From: Acetobacter suratthaniensis
GTDB taxonomy: Bacteria > Pseudomonadota > Alphaproteobacteria > Acetobacterales > Acetobacteraceae
NCBI RefSeq assembly: GCF_017377745.1
Contig: NZ_JAFVMG010000001.1
Span: 682,001 to 746,000 of the forward strand
Length of the DNA: 64,000 nucleotides
Direction: 5' to 3'
Position numbers and translations under genes: made by a program. Positions 48,171-56,334 of the stretch are shown here, piece by piece; the first letter of the stretch is position 1, and every line of letters begins with the position of its first letter. The notes under the pieces are model-generated. The model did no database searches and was not told where the DNA came from. It was given only the letters and a program-made list of their open reading frames with translations.

Positions 48171-49646
48171 TCAGAAGTTCCAGATCGCATCGGCGTTGAA
48201 CCACAGCATGTTATCCATACCGTTGTTGACAACGCCCTGCTGGAAACCACCGCTCGGAGCCTGGTTGAACGGGTGGGTGCCATTGAGCGACTTGTCCAGA
48301 CGGATTTCCGGCCGGAATGTGAACTGACCAAACGAGACGTGACGGTTGATGAAGTCGGGGCGATAGGTCGCTCCCACAGTCAGTTCGCCATATGTTGTCG
48401 GTGCAGCGCCGTAGTAAGGATAAGGCTGGTTCGAGATTGCTCGTGTGAAGGAGGTGAAGCTCGAATATTCAACAATCGTGCCGCCCGTATTGTCACGGAG
48501 AATTTCGCCACGAGCATTGAAAGTCAGGTTCGGATTCAGGTCATAAGCGAAGTAAGTGGTGACGCCATAAACGTCATCCCGCAAGGCATCATCATGCAGG
48601 TAAGTGCCATCAACAGTGACGGTCATTTTGTCGTTGATTTTATATGATGCCAGGAAGTCTGCATTATACTGCATCAAACCATTCGCATCGGGACCAAGCC
48701 CCGCGCTGACGGTGCAGCTTGGGATAACGCCGAGATTGCCCGAGTTGCCACCACAGCTGGGAGAATATTTCGCAAGGCTGTTGTTTTGCTGCGGCCCGAA
48801 GTGACCGATGATATGCATGTTCAGCTTGCCATCCATCAGGTTGTTCCAGGCAAAGCCGAAGTAACCCTTGGGACGGTTGTTGTTGCCGGACTGGCCAAAG
48901 GACGTGGAGTTACCGGCATCAATGCCCAAAATCCAGTCCATGTGGTCGGTCAGGTGCATGGTCGCAACGATACCGATCGTTTCGAACGGTACGATGTAAT
49001 CAGATGCATAGTTGAAGGTATAGAAGGGCCGTGTCAGTGCGCCTGTGCCTTCAGAGCCCATCAGGCCGTACATCTGACCAATCTGGACATCAATGCCGTT
49101 TTTGAAAATCCAGGGCAGCTTGAAGTCGATATGCGCCTGAGTGGGCACCCACTGGTACAGGCCGTTGAGCGCACCCGAAGCCATGCCGATTGTCGGATCG
49201 AAGCGACCGTCCGAACCATACATGCTTTCAAACACAAAACCGATGCCATAGCCATGACCGATCTCTTCCACCGGGTGGGAGAGAGATCCCATGATCTGGT
49301 TCATGGTTACGGTATTGGCGCGATCGGCATAGAACTGCCCGAAGTTGCGGCCTGAACTGGTCCAAGGGTTGCCCGTGACACCGGCTTCGACTGTCAAATG
49401 GCCTTCAAGGTTGTCCCAGTAGGAGTGCTTTGCACCCGGCTTGCGCTTGAAGATGTTGCCCGTCTGAGCCTTCTCTTCCACAATCTTGTCCTGTTCTGCC
49501 GGCGCGAGAGACACCATGGGGCGCTCAGCGTCGTTCAGAGGCTGATCGGGAATCTGCGCGAAGACAGCGGATGGCACGGCTGTAAACAGACTGCCAATAC
49601 AAAGAGCCAGCTTCAGTTTCCGTTGTTGCTTCACAACTTTATGCAC
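48171..49646 (-). CDS. Outer-membrane beta-barrel porin, BBP2/OmpL-like
   Basis: About 491 residues from a GTG at 49646 preceded by GGAAAGG at a good distance; a TTG three codons upstream is the alternative. A signal peptide (positively charged KQQRKLKLALCIGSLFTAVPSAVFA, cut before Q) is followed by many alternating amphipathic strands (DNLEGHLTVEAGVTGNPW, YGIGFVFESMYG, LTVGATYRPD) and the protein ends in Phe, the outer-membrane barrel signature. This matches the putative beta-barrel porin-2 family; the substrate is unknown. Divergent from a LysR regulator, with operator-like repeats between. Confidence 0.85.
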   Translation of the reverse strand: MHKVVKQQRKLKLALCIGSLFTAVPSAVFAQIPDQPLNDAERPMVSLAPAEQDKIVEEKAQTGNIFKRKPGAKHSYWDNLEGHLTVEAGVTGNPWTSSGRNFGQFYADRANTVTMNQIMGSLSHPVEEIGHGYGIGFVFESMYGSDGRFDPTIGMASGALNGLYQWVPTQAHIDFKLPWIFKNGIDVQIGQMYGLMGSEGTGALTRPFYTFNYASDYIVPFETIGIVATMHLTDHMDWILGIDAGNSTSFGQSGNNNRPKGYFGFAWNNLMDGKLNMHIIGHFGPQQNNSLAKYSPSCGGNSGNLGVIPSCTVSAGLGPDANGLMQYNADFLASYKINDKMTVTVDGTYLHDDALRDDVYGVTTYFAYDLNPNLTFNARGEILRDNTGGTIVEYSSFTSFTRAISNQPYPYYGAAPTTYGELTVGATYRPDFINRHVSFGQFTFRPEIRLDKSLNGTHPFNQAPSGGFQQGVVNNGMDNMLWFNADAIWNF

Positions 49647-50352
49647 GTTTATCAACCTTTCCCGGTTTCAGAGTGTGGCCAGGAACCTTCTGCCTTGCTT
49701 TGGCGTTGCCCCGTAAAGGCTGAAAGAAAATCTTCTCTCAACAAATAATGGGGTTCTCTCCAAGATTTGGCTCGGGTGCTCCGATAATTGAACGCTAGCG
49801 GTTTTGTTTCGGAACAGCAACACAAAGATGCCAGTCGAAATGAGGGAAAACCGTGGTTTTCGGTGTTTTTTTAATCGGACGACTAAAAATCGGCTGCTAT
49901 TTTTCGTGTTGTTGTAAATTTATCACGAAACGAGAAGGTTCTCTCTTGGTCGCGCGATGACAATAGTGCTGTTTGGCAGAAATCCTTGGTTTTCTCTCAT
50001 GTTTTGCCCGGCTGATCGCACTTGCTGCGACATGCGACCATTATGTCGCATGCCGTGCGGTAATGTCGCATTTAGGTTTGATTGAGCATTTTTTTTGTGG
50101 CTGAGATATTGGGTGTGCGCAATATTCACGATGATGATGTGGCTTTTTGTGTATTATCCATGCTGTGGTTGGATGCGGATTGATGGAAGTCAAACGCGCG
50201 ATCTGCTTCAGAAATAACAATAAAAATAAATTTAATCTAAAATATTTTATTGTATTGTTCCGAATAGTTTTTATTGAGAATTATTTATTAAAAAATTATA
50301 CTTAAGATGGAAATTTTTTCTTTGTGTGAAATTTTTTTTACAAAGCATCCTC
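49647..50352. other. Regulatory spacer between porin and LysR genes (706 bases)
   Basis: No credible gene is present; a 68-codon minus-strand frame at 49923-50129 has no family resemblance. The half next to the LysR gene (50200-50352) is strongly AT-rich with A/T-runs. Three octamers TGCGACAT/ATGTCGCA lie at 50026-50070. The leader of the porin shows a purine-rich site but no clear promoter. The length and composition differ from the compact spacers elsewhere. Confidence 0.6.
50026..50070. promoter_or_regulatory. Cluster of three octamer repeats, putative operators
   Basis: TGCGACAT at 50026-50033, then ATGTCGCA at 50043-50050 and 50063-50070. The first pair is an inverted repeat and the second pair a direct repeat with 20-base spacing, about two helical turns. 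This geometry fits cooperative binding by a dimeric regulator, such as the adjacent LysR protein; the binder is not known. Confidence 0.5.
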
Positions 50353-51213
50353 ATGATCACCGAGCTTCGTACCTTCCTTGTCGCCGGGCAGCTTGAAAAT
50401 TTTGCGGCAACCGCAGAGCGGATCGGACTGACACAATCTGCCATCAGCGCGCAGATTCGGCGGCTGGAGCAGGATTTTGGTTACGCGCTTTTTGAGCGCA
50501 CGGGCCGTTCTGTCCGTTTGAGCCGCGCCGGTGTTGTTGCCATGGAGCAGGCGCGGGAGATTGTCGCGCGGTATGAGCGCATGCGCGATATTGCCCGGAA
50601 CGAGGCAATCAAGGGGGATCTCGAAATTGGTGTGGCCTCTGCGGGCTATGCCTCGCTGCTGGCAATGGCCATGGAGGAGTTTCTAAAGGTTTTTTCAGAA
50701 GTCCATTTTTCCGTCACGGTTGATCGGGAGCAGGCCCTGCTTGCACGGTTGGCGGAGGGCGGGCTTGATATGGCCATCATGGCGCGGCCAGAAGCGCATC
50801 TGATGCAAAATCTTGAGTGGCGTCTGCTGCACGCACAACCCTACGTACTTGCTGTACCGCAAAGCACCGGCCCCCTGCCCTGGCGGCACATTCTTCAGAC
50901 TTATCCGCTCATCCGTTATGCCTGCCGCTCTTTTGCGGGGGATAAGGTGGATGCTTTTCTTAAGGCGCAGAACCTGACAGTGCATGACATCGCCCAGACA
51001 GAGGAGATCGGCCTCATTCTGGATATGGTGGCCAAAGAGGCAGGTGTTGCGATTGTTCCATTTTTTTCCAACCTGAGCGGGCACGAGAATATCAGGTTTA
51101 TTTCCATTCCAGAATTTGTGGAAAAAAAGGAAGTGGGCGTGGTCATGGCGCGCAAAAAGAAAAGCATCGCATTAAAAAAATTTCTCGAATTTCTGACCGA
51201 TTTTGGCCGTTAA
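50353..51213 (+). CDS. LysR family transcriptional regulator
   Basis: 286 residues from the ATG at 50353 (MITELRTFLVAG); an upstream in-frame start is in the AT-rich leader. The N-terminal winged helix-turn-helix is NFAATAERIGLTQSAISAQIRRLEQDFGYALFERTGRSVRLSRAG (key part TQSAISAQIRRLE). The remaining ~200 residues are the effector domain. Located opposite the BBP2 porin, it is likely its regulator, but that is inference. The effector is unknown. Confidence 0.9.
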   Translation: MITELRTFLVAGQLENFAATAERIGLTQSAISAQIRRLEQDFGYALFERTGRSVRLSRAGVVAMEQAREIVARYERMRDIARNEAIKGDLEIGVASAGYASLLAMAMEEFLKVFSEVHFSVTVDREQALLARLAEGGLDMAIMARPEAHLMQNLEWRLLHAQPYVLAVPQSTGPLPWRHILQTYPLIRYACRSFAGDKVDAFLKAQNLTVHDIAQTEEIGLILDMVAKEAGVAIVPFFSNLSGHENIRFISIPEFVEKKEVGVVMARKKKSIALKKFLEFLTDFGR

Positions 51214-51313
51214 TTCCTGCCCGCATCAGTATGTTTTTTCGTCGTCAGGTGTTTGCGGCGTTCGATCCTCTCTTGGCGATAGGTTAGGGAACGCACTAAA
51301 CAGGCTATCTGGG

Positions 51314-51319
51314 TATAAT
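51314..51319 (+). promoter_or_regulatory. Putative -10 element upstream of grxB
   Basis: A perfect TATAAT hexamer preceded by GGG lies 28 bases before the grxB TTG start. A clear -35 at the ideal distance is not visible. Confidence 0.4.
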
Positions 51320-51347
51320 AAAGACGACAGCAGATGGGAGACGGAAA

Positions 51348-51992
51348 TTGGACACGCTTTATGTGTACGAGCATTGCCCTTTCTGCATTAAAGCCAGAAT
51401 GATTTTTGGCCTGAAAGGTAGCCCTGTTCAGCTTGTGGTGCTGATGAATGACGATGAGCAGGCTCCGGTTGACATGGTGGGGCGAAAGGTCGTCCCTATT
51501 TTGCAGACCGGTGGACAGTTTATGCCCGAAAGCCTTGATATTGTGGCGTTGATCGACGGACGCGGCGCACCGGTTCTGACTGGCGCACGCAATGCAGCCG
51601 TTGCAGCGTGGATGGATCGTGGGCGTGGCCTGCTTTATCGGGAGTTTCTGCCCCGTGCGGCTATGGCTCCCTTCCCTGAGTTTGCCACGACAGCAGCGCG
51701 CGCCTATTTCCTGACTCATAAGGAAAAGTCGTCCGCACCTTTTGTTACAGTGCTGGAAAACTCTGAGGAAGCGGTGGCGGCCCTTACAGCTTGGGTGCAG
51801 GAGCTTGCCCCTCTTGTGCAGAGCCCCAATGCGGTTAATGGCGTTCTGTCCTATGACGACATTGATCTTTTTGCTGCGCTGCACAGTCTGTCTCTTATTC
51901 GTGGGGTGCAGTATCCCGCTTCGGTTCAGACTTACCGTCAGACACTCTCCAAGCTTTGTGGTATCCCGTTGCTGGATCCGGTTGCCATCTAA
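51348..51992 (+). CDS. grxB: Glutaredoxin 2 (GrxB)
   Basis: 214 residues from a TTG start with GGGAG upstream. The thioredoxin-fold N terminus has the active-site CPFC (YEHCPFCIKARMIFGLKG) and a cis-Pro in RKVVPILQTGG, followed by an all-helical glutathione-transferase-like C-terminal domain. It reduces protein disulfides with glutathione. Its TAA shares one base with the ATG of the following peptide-transporter ATPase gene, so the two are tightly coupled. Confidence 0.88.
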   Translation: MDTLYVYEHCPFCIKARMIFGLKGSPVQLVVLMNDDEQAPVDMVGRKVVPILQTGGQFMPESLDIVALIDGRGAPVLTGARNAAVAAWMDRGRGLLYREFLPRAAMAPFPEFATTAARAYFLTHKEKSSAPFVTVLENSEEAVAALTAWVQELAPLVQSPNAVNGVLSYDDIDLFAALHSLSLIRGVQYPASVQTYRQTLSKLCGIPLLDPVAI

Positions 51993-52996
51993 TGGCGCAT
52001 TGTGGCCCCCTGCTGGATGTGCGTGAACTCAGCGTGGGCTTTCGTGCTGGTGGGCGGATTGTGCCGCTGGTGGAGCGTGTTTCCTTTGCGGTGCATGAGC
52101 GTGAGATCATGGGGCTGGTGGGTGAATCCGGCTGCGGTAAATCGGTTACCGCCATGGCGCTCATGGGGTTACTCGATAGCCCCGGTATGAGGGTGGAAGG
52201 CTCTATCCGTTTTCGGGGGCAGGAGCTGGTTGGCCTTGCCCCCCGACATTTCAGGAAATTGAGGGGGCGTTCCATCGCCATGGTGTTTCAGGACCCCATG
52301 ACGGCTTTTACCCCGGTCTATACCGTAGGCTGGCAGATTGATGAGCAGATCATGGTACATGAGGCGCTCCCGCGCAGGCAGGCGCGGCAACGGACGCTTG
52401 GGCTGCTGGCTGATATGGGCGTGCCTGATCCGCAAAGAACGGCGGATAGCTATCCTCATCAGCTTTCGGGGGGGCTACGCCAGCGGGCCATGATTGCCAT
52501 GGCCTTGTCCTGCAAACCGCAGCTTCTGATTGCTGATGAACCGACAACCGCGCTGGATGTAACCGTGCAGGCCCAGATACTGGACCTGCTTCGTGGCCTG
52601 CGTGAAGAGCATGGTTCTTCAGTGCTGATGATTACCCATGACATGGGCGTTGTAGCCGAAACCTGTGATTCGGTTGCAGTTTTTTACGCGGGGCGGGTTG
52701 CTGAAACTGGTCGGGCGCGGGATGTGTTTGTCAGTCCTGCACATCCTTATACAGCCGCCCTGCTGGCCTCTATTCCACCGTTGAGCGGGGAGCGGCCTTG
52801 TCGCTTGCCTGCTATTGCTGGCGCGCCGCCCGTTCCGGCACAACGGCCCGCAGGGTGCGCTTTCCTGCCTCGATGCTCTTTTGCGCAGGCAATCTGCGCT
52901 CAGCCACAGGCATTGCGTGATGTGGGGGCTGAGCATCTGGCGGCTTGTATTTTGTCCGGTGGCGGGTTGGCCTCCCCTGTTACCTGTGCGCGTTGA
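51992..52996 (+). CDS. Oligo/dipeptide ABC transporter ATPase, DppD/OppD-like
   Basis: 334 residues from the ATG at 51992. Motifs: Walker A GLVGESGCGKSVTAMALMGL, Q-loop VFQDPMTAFTPVYTVGWQI, signature LSGGLRQRAMIAMAL, Walker B LLIADEPTTALD, H-loop ITHDMGVVAE. The C-terminal HPYTAALLASIPPLSG and Cys-rich CAFLPRCSFAQAIC are the peptide-transporter oligopeptide/dipeptide motif region, which binds an iron-sulfur cluster in DppD. No permease or binding protein gene adjoins it. Confidence 0.88.
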   Translation: MAHCGPLLDVRELSVGFRAGGRIVPLVERVSFAVHEREIMGLVGESGCGKSVTAMALMGLLDSPGMRVEGSIRFRGQELVGLAPRHFRKLRGRSIAMVFQDPMTAFTPVYTVGWQIDEQIMVHEALPRRQARQRTLGLLADMGVPDPQRTADSYPHQLSGGLRQRAMIAMALSCKPQLLIADEPTTALDVTVQAQILDLLRGLREEHGSSVLMITHDMGVVAETCDSVAVFYAGRVAETGRARDVFVSPAHPYTAALLASIPPLSGERPCRLPAIAGAPPVPAQRPAGCAFLPRCSFAQAICAQPQALRDVGAEHLAACILSGGGLASPVTCAR

Positions 52997-52997
52997 T

Positions 52998-53969
52998 ATG
53001 GCACCTTCTGCCATAGTGCTGTCAGCACATAATCTGGTCAAAACCTATGGGCTGGCGGATGGGCGCAAGGTTCATGCGGTGGATGGTGTTTCCCTGACAG
53101 TGCATGCTGGCGAAGTGCTGGGGTTGGTAGGGGAATCAGGATGCGGAAAGTCCACGCTTGGGCGGTGCCTGCTTCGGTTGATGGATGTCTCTGACGGACA
53201 GATTGTTTTTGAAGGTCAGGATATTACCCACGTTGGTGAGGCGGCGCTGCGTCCTGTAAGGCAGCGCATGCAAATGGTTTTTCAGGACTCTCATGCCTCT
53301 CTCAATCCGAGGCGGCGGGTAGGAGACCTTCTGGCGGAGCCGTTAAAAGTGCATCGCCGACCGGACGGGAAGCGGCGTTCCGCAACGGAGATTGCGGAGC
53401 GCCTGTCCGAGCTGATGGATCTGGTGGCGCTCCCTCTCGTAGCCCTTAATCGTTATCCGCATGAATTCTCTGGGGGGCAGCGCCAGCGCATCAATATCGC
53501 AAGGGCGCTGGCGCTCTCTCCCCGGCTGCTTGTCGCGGATGAGCCGGTCTCGGCGCTGGATGTATCGGTGCAGGCTCAGGTTGTGAATTTGTTTGCAGAC
53601 CTGCGTGAGCAACTGGGACTGACCTATCTTTTTATTGCGCATGATCTGGCTGTGGTGCGCCAGCTTTCAACGCATGTGGCTGTCATGTATCTGGGAGCTA
53701 TTGTGGAAACCGGGGTGACTGATGTTGTCTTGCATCGACCTGCGCATCCTTATACGCGCGCCTTGATGCAGGCTGTGCCGCGCCCGGTCGTTGGGGCGCC
53801 GCGTCCACTTTTGTTGGGGGGAGATGTTCCTAGCCCTACCGTAAGGCAGGCAGGTTGCCGTTTTCATAAGCGTTGCCCTGTTGCGCAACTCTCGTGCGGC
53901 ACAAACGTTCCAGTTTTGCGCAAGCTGGATGATGGGCGCACAGTCGCCTGTCACTTTCCATTGTCATGA
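52998..53969 (+). CDS. Oligo/dipeptide ABC transporter ATPase, DppF/OppF-like
   Basis: 323 residues from the ATG at 52998, one base after the preceding gene's stop. Walker A GLVGESGCGKSTLGRCLLRLM, Q-loop VFQDSHASLNPRRRVGDLL, signature FSGGQRQRINIARAL, Walker B LLVADEPVSALDVSVQAQV and H-loop IAHDLAVVRQL. The C-terminal HPYTRALMQAVPRP and CRFHKRCPVAQLSC are the matching family tail. It pairs with the previous ATPase; the partners in the membrane are elsewhere or absent. Confidence 0.88.
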   Translation: MAPSAIVLSAHNLVKTYGLADGRKVHAVDGVSLTVHAGEVLGLVGESGCGKSTLGRCLLRLMDVSDGQIVFEGQDITHVGEAALRPVRQRMQMVFQDSHASLNPRRRVGDLLAEPLKVHRRPDGKRRSATEIAERLSELMDLVALPLVALNRYPHEFSGGQRQRINIARALALSPRLLVADEPVSALDVSVQAQVVNLFADLREQLGLTYLFIAHDLAVVRQLSTHVAVMYLGAIVETGVTDVVLHRPAHPYTRALMQAVPRPVVGAPRPLLLGGDVPSPTVRQAGCRFHKRCPVAQLSCGTNVPVLRKLDDGRTVACHFPLS

Positions 53970-54432
53970 TAGAAACCCGTTTTTACGGATGTGATCCTGC
54001 GGGTATGCTTTTTTATAAAGTGCTGATTTACAAGCGCTCTATTTTCCTTAAAATTGCCGAAAATTTTCATAAACTGTTAAAGTTTTTTTCCGAGAGCGTT
54101 TGGCGGCATATGATTTAAGACTGTTGTCAGAGTGTATGAGGCATATCTGTAAAATGGTGGCGTGGCTTGGAAGATAGATTTGTTGACTGTGTGATAATTA
54201 TTTCTAAACAAAATTGAAAAAGCGTAAAAACCAAATAAATATTTTGATGCAATGAGTTTAAAGCTCATAATGCAAAGTAAATAACTTATAAGTATTTTAT
54301 TAAAAAAGTTCACTGCATTGATAATATTTTTATTTAAAATGGAAATACCATTTTAATATTTTGCGTATTATGTATAGTCACATCCTGTGTGTAATCGGGT
54401 CGTAATGCAGCGATACGACCCCGACTGAAAGT
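53970..54432. other. AT-rich spacer before the GGDEF-EAL gene (463 bases)
   Basis: This stretch is far more AT-rich than its surroundings and shows no convincing gene; a 78-codon minus frame at 54077-54313 is compositionally plausible only because of the AT bias. A small ATGAG-tttaaag-CTCAT palindrome lies near 54249-54265, and the hairpin at 54397-54421 stands just before the gene. No mobile-element ends were found. Confidence 0.6.
54397..54421 (+). other. Hairpin 11 bases upstream of the GGDEF-EAL start
   Basis: GGGTCGTA and TACGACCC form a perfect 8-bp stem around a 9-base loop, ending 11 bases before the ATG. With no good Shine-Dalgarno between hairpin and ATG, it could control translation. 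Confidence 0.5.
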
Positions 54433-55851
54433 ATGGCAAACATGGTGTACCCAGTTGAGGCGCTGTCGATCGCAGGGCTGGTGCTTTCGCCCTGCGTATC
54501 CGGGGCAGCCTATTTTGGTTTGCATCATCGTACCCGGCGCAGAGCTATGCTGCCGGTTTCCCCGCGCTGCCTGACAGATGCTCTGACAGGTCTGCCCAAT
54601 CGGCAGGCTTTTTCGGAGTGGATGGAAAAAAATCTTTCTACCCGCCAGCAGCCTATCGGGCGCAAGGCGCTGCTCATGATCGACCTTGACCGGTTCAAGG
54701 AGATTAATGACGACAGAGGCCATTCAGTAGGCGACGAAATCCTGCGCGTGTTAGGGCGGCGGCTGCGGCACTGCATGGATGAAAAAAAGGGCGAATTTAT
54801 AGCCCATGCCGGGGGCGACAAGTTTTTTGCCTGCTGTTCGTTTTCCAGTCAGCGCGGCGTTATGGATTTTCTGGCGCGTATGCGCCGAGTTCTGGCCCGC
54901 CCTGTGCGCTTGCAGGGTGGTAGTGTTGCGGTTGGTGCCAATTTTGGTGTCGCTTTTTGGGTTGATGGTGCGCCCGGCCGGGATGCGCTGCTGACCAGGG
55001 CCGAACTGGCCATGAACTGTGCCAGAAGTTCGGATCAGCAGGATGTCTGCTATTACGATCCCGCCATGGATCAGGCGCTCAGGCATAGGCTCAATATCGT
55101 TGATGAACTGCGCCACGCTATTGCGCGCAACCAGCTTAGCCTGTGCTATCAAGCACAAAAGCAGATTAGCGATAAAACCATTGTGGGGTTTGAAGCGCTC
55201 TTGCGCTGGGAGCACCCAATGTTGGGCGCAATTTCGCCTGTGGTGTTCATACCCGTCGCGGAAGAAACCGGACTGATACAGGAAATCGGCGAGTGGGTGC
55301 TGCGCACGGCCTGCCATGCTGCAAGCCAGTGGGAGCAGCCTTACCGTATCAGTGTCAATGTGTCCGCCGAGCAGTTTCATCATCATGATCTGCCGGGGCT
55401 GGTGCGCGAGGTGCTGGAAACAACCGGGCTTGCGGCATCAAGGCTGGAGCTTGAGCTGACAGAAACGGCTATTTTTACAGATATGGCACGTGCCAGGGCC
55501 ATTTTGTACGAACTTAAGGATATGGGTGTTTCTATCGCCGTAGATGATTATGGCACCGGCCATTCATCCCTTGGGTTGATCCGCGATATTGTGTTCGACC
55601 GGATCAAGCTGGACAAGCTGTTTGTGCAGAATGCTCTTAGTAACGAAACGGACAGAGCTATTATCCGCGCTGTTATTTTCCTTGGCCATAGCTTGCAGGC
55701 TTCGGTGCTGGCCGAAGGCGTGGAAACGGAAGAGCAGTTTGCTTTTCTTGCAGCTGAAGGCTGTGATGAAATACAGGGCTTTTTGTTGAGCCGCCCTCTC
55801 CCGCTGGATCAGTTGGTGGCAACAGGCAAGGTGCGTCTGCTCGCTGCGTGA
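54433..55851 (+). CDS. GGDEF-EAL domain protein; probable c-di-GMP phosphodiesterase with degenerate GGDEF
   Basis: 472 residues. A short hydrophobic segment at about 8-30 could anchor the N terminus. The GGDEF domain (about 45-210) reads AGGDKF at residues 126-131, so the catalytic Glu of GGDEF is Lys. The EAL domain (about 225-465) keeps GFEALLRW (residues 252-259), Asn in ISVNVS, ELTET, DDYGTGHSSLG (Asp371-Asp372), Lys392 in RIKLDKL and EGVETEEQ. The likely activity is hydrolysis of c-di-GMP, with the GGDEF as a possible GTP sensor. No signal-input domain beyond the N-terminal helix is seen. Confidence 0.9.
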   Translation: MANMVYPVEALSIAGLVLSPCVSGAAYFGLHHRTRRRAMLPVSPRCLTDALTGLPNRQAFSEWMEKNLSTRQQPIGRKALLMIDLDRFKEINDDRGHSVGDEILRVLGRRLRHCMDEKKGEFIAHAGGDKFFACCSFSSQRGVMDFLARMRRVLARPVRLQGGSVAVGANFGVAFWVDGAPGRDALLTRAELAMNCARSSDQQDVCYYDPAMDQALRHRLNIVDELRHAIARNQLSLCYQAQKQISDKTIVGFEALLRWEHPMLGAISPVVFIPVAEETGLIQEIGEWVLRTACHAASQWEQPYRISVNVSAEQFHHHDLPGLVREVLETTGLAASRLELELTETAIFTDMARARAILYELKDMGVSIAVDDYGTGHSSLGLIRDIVFDRIKLDKLFVQNALSNETDRAIIRAVIFLGHSLQASVLAEGVETEEQFAFLAAEGCDEIQGFLLSRPLPLDQLVATGKVRLLAA

Positions 55852-56141
55852 ATAAGCCGGGCAGTGTCATATATAGCCATATAATTTACGTTTTTTATGA
55901 GCATTTAAAGTGCGACCCAATGTCGATTTTGGGTGTTTGCTCTGGTTTATGCGCATCCTACGGGATGCCCTCATCCAGAAAAGTGTGTCTTTTTATATAC
56001 ACCCAATAAACGCGTATTATTAATGACACATATTTCCATCGTAAATTATTGACTTGCACGGGCATGGGTGATTGAAATCGCTCAGGACGGCAGGCGAACA
56101 CACTCTGTTTCGCGCCATAAAATTAAGGAAGTATTCAGGAG
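55852..56141. other. Spacer upstream of the leader peptide of the sulfate-uptake genes
   Basis: A mostly AT-rich spacer of 290 bases. TTGACT at 56049-56054 could be a -35, and TTGAAA at 56072-56077 a weak -10 at 17 bases distance, which would give a leader transcript carrying the short ORF at 56142. No other element is evident. Confidence 0.4.
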
Positions 56142-56216
56142 ATGGATATTCTGTTCGCACAGATTATGCGCCACCAGCCTGCCCCGGCATTTGTTCAGGG
56201 CATGTGTTGCCGCTGA
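56142..56216 (+). CDS. Putative 24-residue leader peptide ending Met-Cys-Cys-Arg
   Basis: ATG at 56142 opens a 24-codon frame ending QGMCCR then TGA; the tandem Cys codons (TGT TGC) are next to the stop. A purine run AGGAG touches the ATG and AAGGAAG lies ~12 bases further upstream, so translation is plausible but not ideal. It sits 118 bases before the porin start and is followed by several hairpins. Short ORFs with adjacent Cys codons act as cysteine-responsive leader peptides in other bacteria; the downstream sulfate uptake genes fit that role. It could also be chance; only conservation can decide. Confidence 0.45.
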   Translation: MDILFAQIMRHQPAPAFVQGMCCR

Positions 56217-56334
56217 GCCCATATGCTGGGTGATTAACGCGGAGCTACAGTTTCCGCGAAAGATATTGTCAGACAATACGGTTCATGATGCCTGATGGAT
56301 CAGGCGAAAGACCACTATTCATAAAGAACTCGCC
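56217..56334 (+). promoter_or_regulatory. Row of hairpins between leader peptide and porin, possible attenuator
   Basis: Three inverted repeats follow the leader stop: CGCGGA/TCCGCG (56238-56258, 9-base loop), TATTGT/ACAATA (56264-56278, 3-base loop) and GCCTGAT/ATCAGGC (56290-56305, 2-base loop, or a 6-bp stem with TGGA tetraloop). A shorter CCCA/TGGG pair (56218-56230) overlaps the end of the leader region. None has a strong U-tract, so any attenuation may be Rho-dependent or translational. Confidence 0.4.

Noticed and set aside
49923-50129. 68-codon minus-strand frame in the porin-LysR spacer
   Set aside because: No ribosome site or family likeness; it overlaps the operator-like repeats.
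54077-54313. 78-codon minus-strand frame in the AT-rich spacer
   Set aside because: Composition reflects the AT bias; no ribosome site or similarity.
56068-56295. 75-codon plus-strand frame overlapping the Cys-Cys leader ORF
   Set aside because: Different frame, no family resemblance, and weaker start context; the 24-codon ORF better explains the downstream genes.
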